This document shows, piece after piece, positions 30,640 through 64,000 of a stretch of 64,000 nt of DNA (position 1 is the first letter of the stretch; the number at the start of each line of letters is the position of its first letter). The stretch comes from Cyclina sinensis (Eukaryota; Mollusca; Bivalvia; Venerida; Veneridae): contig JAAONU010000018.1 in the NCBI GenBank assembly GCA_012932295.1, positions 5,140,206 through 5,204,205 on the forward strand, in the 5' to 3' direction. Position numbers and translations under genes: made by a program. Under the pieces are notes generated by a model. That model was not told where the DNA came from and did no database searches. It saw only the letters and a program-made list of their open reading frames with translations.

Positions 30640-32870
30640 GATTTTGACTTAAGTTTCTGGTGCCTTACTGGATTTGGCGACTGGTTTAGCATGTGGTTGA
30701 GTTTATCAGGCCTTGTTGATAAGCCTAAAATTCCTAGGAGTTAACCAGAGCAAGTCGGCACGAGGCTTGCCAGAACAACCTTGAGGGTATATGCTTAAAG
30801 CAAGTAAAGTTGAGGCTGTCCATTTTCATAGCTCTTAAAAAGTCGCCTGTCGTTTTCATAAAGATGCCGAAATGTTTTGAAGGATTTGACCTGTTGCACT
30901 ACGGGATTGGTGTCTGGTAAAGAAGAGGTCAAGGTAGTTTTTACCGTTTGCTAGAGACTGTGATGTTCAATACTTTCTAAGAACTCTTCATAAAAGGATC
31001 TACTTTTACAGTTTGGTTTGGTAGTTTCAGACTAGGCCTATTCAATAAATAAAGGGCATGTTGAAATCACCTTGTAGCCAAAATTACAGCCTACAACACA
31101 GAATTCATAGAATTTAATCAATAACCTAGTTTCAAGAAGTGAATGGGAGGGTCAGCCAATTGCTTAAATGATTTAAGTGTAGAATCTTAGATCTATATGC
31201 ATGACTTTCTTTTAATTTATAGATCAGGATTCACTTTGATAGATCTACGAAAATTTAGAATCAAGCTAGTTCAATGTTTTGCATCATGGACGTACACGTA
31301 TGCAGATCAAAATATGTTGCCGGAATATTGTCTTGCGAATGGCGTTGAATAAACGTGTCACCATCGAAATACCCGTGCAATGTTCGGGTTGACCTACAAT
31401 CCTCGCTTAGTAACAGGGGAAATCCAAAAATTTCCCAACATTGTACAGTGGAATTCCCAAAACTTTAGTTCTAATTACTTCCTTAAAACTAAATTTAAGA
31501 GAAGAAACATAGCAAAGCATTTTCTGTTTCATCTTCCTCGTTTTATGATATTGTTTATAAAGAACGCTATTTCAGCTCAAGTTGTTTATTGGATTTCAAT
31601 TTTTCAGTTGGGTTAAGATATTTTTAGTAACACCGCACTCTATTTAGTAATTACATACGGGCGTTTGTTCATGACCCTGGCGCTGATTGGTCAGTGTGCG
31701 TGATCAGCACAGCAATATTCAATAAAAAATACTTTTGTTAAAGGTATTTCGATTGGATAAAATCCTGCTAGCTCAGAAAATATTTTTCCTCTGTATCATT
31801 TAACGTCAGAATAGATGTTAACTTGGATAGTCCTAAAGCTTAATTATATAGATATCGTGATTTTTAATCTTTCATACAGGTTTCAATTTGTCACAGAATT
31901 TAAAAAAGTCTTAAAAGCGATGTACAGCGGTAGTGTGAAATCAGCCAATAAGAAAGCCGCTTTCAAAACAAGTAATTGTCGATACATGATGTTGAGAATT
32001 AGCGGTGTGATCTACAAAGTCATTCTTTGAAAATTACCAAATAATTTAACTTATTTAACAGGTAAATCTTAAAATTTCTTTAATTGGATTGTTGTTAAAA
32101 GCAAAATGGAACTTTTATTAGTTGTTGTATGATAAAATAAGCGGACTCTATCGGACTTTCGTCCAGTTTTGATTGAGCTTCTGTTTTGATAATTTGTCCA
32201 AAAAATCGACCGAAATGGCGATCAAATCACACTTTTTGCATAATGCACATTCTGCACTTCAGAAATTCTGACTCCTTGATCAAATTTTCTTCGGAAGAAT
32301 GGTTTCCATTGCTTTTAAATGATGTTATTTCACTAATAAATGTGAGTTGCACGTGTTTCGGATGGAAACAAACACAATTTTCGATGTTTTGATTGGGCCA
32401 AGAAGTTTGACTCCGAAAGGGCACCCGTTCCACATGAACGATCATGATGAAAAGTTTTTCCCTTTATAATGTGAGAAACTGTTTCAGAATTGGTATAATG
32501 ACATAACAGGAACAGTTTATTTACACCCATTTGTGTTTTCAACTTAGTTGCCTTATTTCCCTTGTCTTTGTCAGGATTTTGTTGCTTTTATTCAGTTTTT
32601 GAGCACCTGTCCTTTGTTGATGTCTGACAGCCAGATTTCTGAGCAATTTTAAATATTGTACTCATAAAAAAATATTAGAGAAAATATGCAACATAGAGCA
32701 TGATAGCAATCTGATGGAAATTTAAGCGAAATTGTTTTAGTTTGCACAGTGTACCTACCTACGCAGGGATGTCTGAGTATATACATTCTTGTCAAACAGG
32801 AATTTATGACTGTTACTATTTTTCTGATGTTTGAGTCCCGAATCTGTCCCGACCATGCCATGTATAACAG
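30640..32870. other. Intergenic DNA without recognised features
   Basis: AT-rich sequence. I see no tRNA heads, terminal repeats or linked exons. Short ORFs have no domain signature. Confidence 0.45.
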
Positions 32871-32879
32871 TTGGTATAA

Positions 32880-34545
32880 ATGGGATTGAGAAACTTCTCA
32901 GTAACCTGAACCCACATAAGGCAAGCGGTCCTGATTAAATAAAACCCATTATACTTAAAACACTCTCTGCAGAACTGTCACCAATTCTGCAGGTCCTTTT
33001 TAATAAATCTCTAAAAGAAGGGTCACTACCATCCCAATGGAAAACTGCTTTTGTTGCCCCTTTTTTTAAAAAGGGTGAAAGGTCAAACCCGTCCAATTAC
33101 AGGCCCATCTCTTTAACGTGTGTACTATGTAAGGTCCTAGAACACATTGTTTCATCATCTATCGTCAAACATTTCACCAATCATGGTATTCTTTACGACT
33201 TACAGCATGGATTTAGAGAAAAAAGGTCATGTGTTACCCAATTAGTTATGCTAGTAAATGACTTGGTCACCTCAGTCTACAACAAGAAACAAGTAGATCT
33301 TATCCTGCTTGATTTCAGTAAGGCTTTCGATAAGGTCAGTCATGAGAAAGTCCTTCTGAAAATACACCAGTACGGAGTCAGAGGAAATACACTAAAGTGG
33401 ATCAAAAGTTTCTTAGACAATAGGCCCCAATCAGTTGTATTAAATGGCACCTCATCTGATGCCATCCCAGTATCATCAGGTGTCCCACAAGGGTCTGTAC
33501 TGGGTCCCCTGCTCTTCCTAGCCTACATAAATGACCTCCCACATAACATAAGCTCCAAAGTCCGGTTGTTTGCAGATGACACAGCGGTATACCTAACCTT
33601 GACATCTGCAAACCAATCAGTTACCCTCCAAAATGACCTCAAACTGCTCGAAAAGTGGGAGTTGGAGTGGGATATGGAATTCAACCCCTCCAAATGTCAA
33701 GTTATCCACGTCACAAAAAGGAAACATCCTATTCCCACCCAGTATTACCTACATGGAGTCCATGTTGAATCAGTCAGCTCAGCTAAATACCTTGGCGTGG
33801 ATATCTCAAATAACCTTACATGGGATGAACACATCAATAGGTCAACTAAGAAAGCTAACCAAACCCTAGGATTTCTCCGGAGAAACATCAAGGTCAGATC
33901 AGAACCCATTAAGTCCATCGCTTACCAGACTCTAGTCAGACCCCAACTGGAATATGCCTCCGAGATATGGTCGCCCCACACCCAGATACAAATAGACTAA
34001 GTCGAAAGTGTCCAGCGTAGAGCCGCCCGCTGGATAAAATCCGATTATGGTCGAACATCCAGTGTAACAGATATGCTCCATTCCATTCAACTCCGGCAAT
34101 TGGAATTAAGGCGTATAGATGCTAGGTTATCATTATTTTATAAGATTCATCATAATCTGGTTGCTATCCCAATCAATGACTATCTGACCCCAATGACCCG
34201 CTCTGCTCACCACAGTCACACCCTCTGTTATAGATTAATCACTGCAACCAAGGATTATTATAAGTTCTCATACTTTCCCAGAACAGTGTTTCACTGGAAC
34301 CAACTTCCCCCTAATGTTGCCCACCTCCCCACCCTAGAGCAGTTCAATGCTGCAGTACGTAGCATTGAACATGTCTCACCCTAGTTCCCTGCAAGTAAGA
34401 TTATATTTTTAACCAAAAAATTTTATCTTCACTTCTTTCATTTCTACATTTTTATTCACTATAATCTTTCTCTTTTGATCCCGACGCGCGAAACGTCTAC
34501 GTCCCCGAAAGGGGTTCGACGTTGATGGAAGATAAGATAAGATAG
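32880..34545 (+). mobile_element. 5'-truncated non-LTR retrotransposon (LINE)
   Basis: The block holds only the reverse-transcriptase part of a LINE, then a 3' UTR with a GC-rich hairpin (CCCCGAAAGGGG near 34503) and a tail of GATAA repeats (AAGATAAGATAAGATA, about 34530). Truncation at the 5' end and a short tandem-repeat tail are usual for LINE copies. The clade (Jockey/CR1-like) is a guess from the motifs. Confidence 0.9.
32939..34384 (+). pseudogene. LINE reverse transcriptase fragment with stop codons
   Basis: The frame runs from just after a taa (32936-32938, in the expected ASGPD-x-IKP motif) to 34384, interrupted by a taa at 33998-34000. RT motifs in order: NPSNYRPISL, DFSKAFDKVSHEKVL, SSGVPQGSVLGPLLF, the catalytic FADDTAVY, and KYLGVDIS. 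The conserved C-terminal RRAARWI and FHWNQLPP follow. These are typical of LINE polymerases. Two stops and the missing endonuclease domain make it inactive, but few changes suggest a fairly recent copy. Confidence 0.9.
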
Positions 34546-34549
34546 TTGA

Positions 34550-35485
34550 ATGGTTTCACAAGGACTAAACAAAATGGGCCTTTAACACAGCTATACATAC
34601 CACAACTATGAAAGGGCAGCATATTGAATGTCACTGTCACTTCTGTGAAGATGAAGAGTGATTTCACAGGAGATTTCTCACTCACGGTTTAATTTTTCTT
34701 TAATAGAATTTTCAATGCTTACAACTGTTGCAGTAAGGATATAGCAATACCTTTCATAGCAGGTTGATACGGAAAGTTGCAGGGTAAAAAAATTGATTTT
34801 TGACAGGTGTACCGACGAGTCTCGTTCTTCACCTAACCGTGTAAACTCTTATCAGTTTTGCAAGCAGTAGTATCTAAGGCTTGAAGCTTGAAATGAAAAG
34901 CCAGCTTCAGATCTTGTGAATTCTGCTAAAATGATTAAGCTACCTTGTGTAATTGTATGATTGAATGAAATTTTTTTTTTTTTTTTACATCTGATGAATG
35001 TGTTTATTTAATATTTTGTCACTGCTACAACAGAAGTTAAATGCTTCCTGAAATTTGATTAGACTATATGATTTCAGAATATTCTGCCATGATGTTGGTA
35101 TCTCAATATTGTTCACTGATATCAAAGGATTTTCAGACTTCTTTTTTTCTGATTTTTTTTTTTTCCTGAGAGCAGTTTTTTCTTAAGAAAAAAACCATTT
35201 GTGTATCAATTTTGCTCTTTCTGTTGAACCACAGAAAACAGCCATGTGACAAGATGTGACAGCTAGTGGCTTTCAATTAACTTGACTGTAATAATCTGAT
35301 GGTATGGTACTGCTCAGAATTACCTGCATCCTTAGAGTAGTATGAAAATGTTAGAAGAACTTGTAAAACAAATTTCAGGTATAAGTGAAAATGTTTGAGG
35401 TAGGGAATACTGTGGTACTAAATACTTCAATAGTAAATGATAGTTAAAAGATATTTATGATAAATTCACTTGTTGCTGGTTTCAG
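34550..35485. other. Region upstream of the CHD start exon
   Basis: This holds T-rich tracts (34973-34986, 35144-35165) and no clear coding sequence. Because the start exon at 35486 begins with an acceptor, this is probably part of the first intron; the promoter was not located. Confidence 0.4.
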
Positions 35486-35569
35486 GACAAAGGAAGCAGA
35501 GTCCTGGCATTGTTTACAGACAATATGGCCCTATGCTTGTAGAGATAGGCAATTGACTGCAACTACAGA

Positions 35570-63981
<28,412 letters not shown>

Positions 63982-64000
63982 GTAAGTGTCATAACTGTTG

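Overview
The window is eukaryotic nuclear DNA, most likely from a bivalve or other mollusc. Genes are split by long AT-rich introns with GT-AG borders. The intergenic DNA is packed with tRNA-derived SINEs, a decayed Tc1-like transposon, small TIR elements, a 5'-truncated LINE and several tandem or inverted repeat arrays. The animal assignment is firm, because the proteins are animal-type CHD6-9/Kismet and SmB. The mollusc assignment rests on repeat style and is an inference. No bacterial, phage, CRISPR or plasmid feature is present.

Layout. (1) 335-2193, + strand: the last two coding exons of a gene I cannot identify. (2) 3.18-11.3 kb: an inverted duplication. Its left arm holds a 53-codon two-helix membrane peptide on the minus strand. 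Its right arm supplies the first coding exon of an intact four-helix membrane protein with a Gln-rich, PPxY-ending tail (11078-12568, +). A minisatellite, a nested SINE-in-SINE and dispersed repeats lie between the arms. (3) 13.3-14.9 kb: a dead Tc1/mariner element. (4) 17.3-24.6 kb, +: SNRPB, the core spliceosomal protein SmB/B'. It has five coding exons, and two conserved exons each carry one extra base. (5) 24.6-35.4 kb: intergenic repeats and a LINE reverse transcriptase fragment. (6) 35.5 kb to the right edge, +: a large CHD6-9/Kismet-class chromatin remodeller. The window holds its Gln-rich N terminus, two chromodomains, both SNF2 ATPase lobes and the start of the post-helicase region. 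The 3' part (SANT/SLIDE, BRK) lies outside.

The recognised genes are nuclear housekeeping or regulatory factors (splicing, chromatin remodelling) plus a membrane adaptor-like protein. Nothing suggests they form one pathway. The points most worth checking are the inverted duplication with its conserved short two-helix reading frame, the single-base disruptions in SmB and in CHD coding exon 4, and the repeat arrays confined to CHD introns. I found no convincing new multi-gene system.
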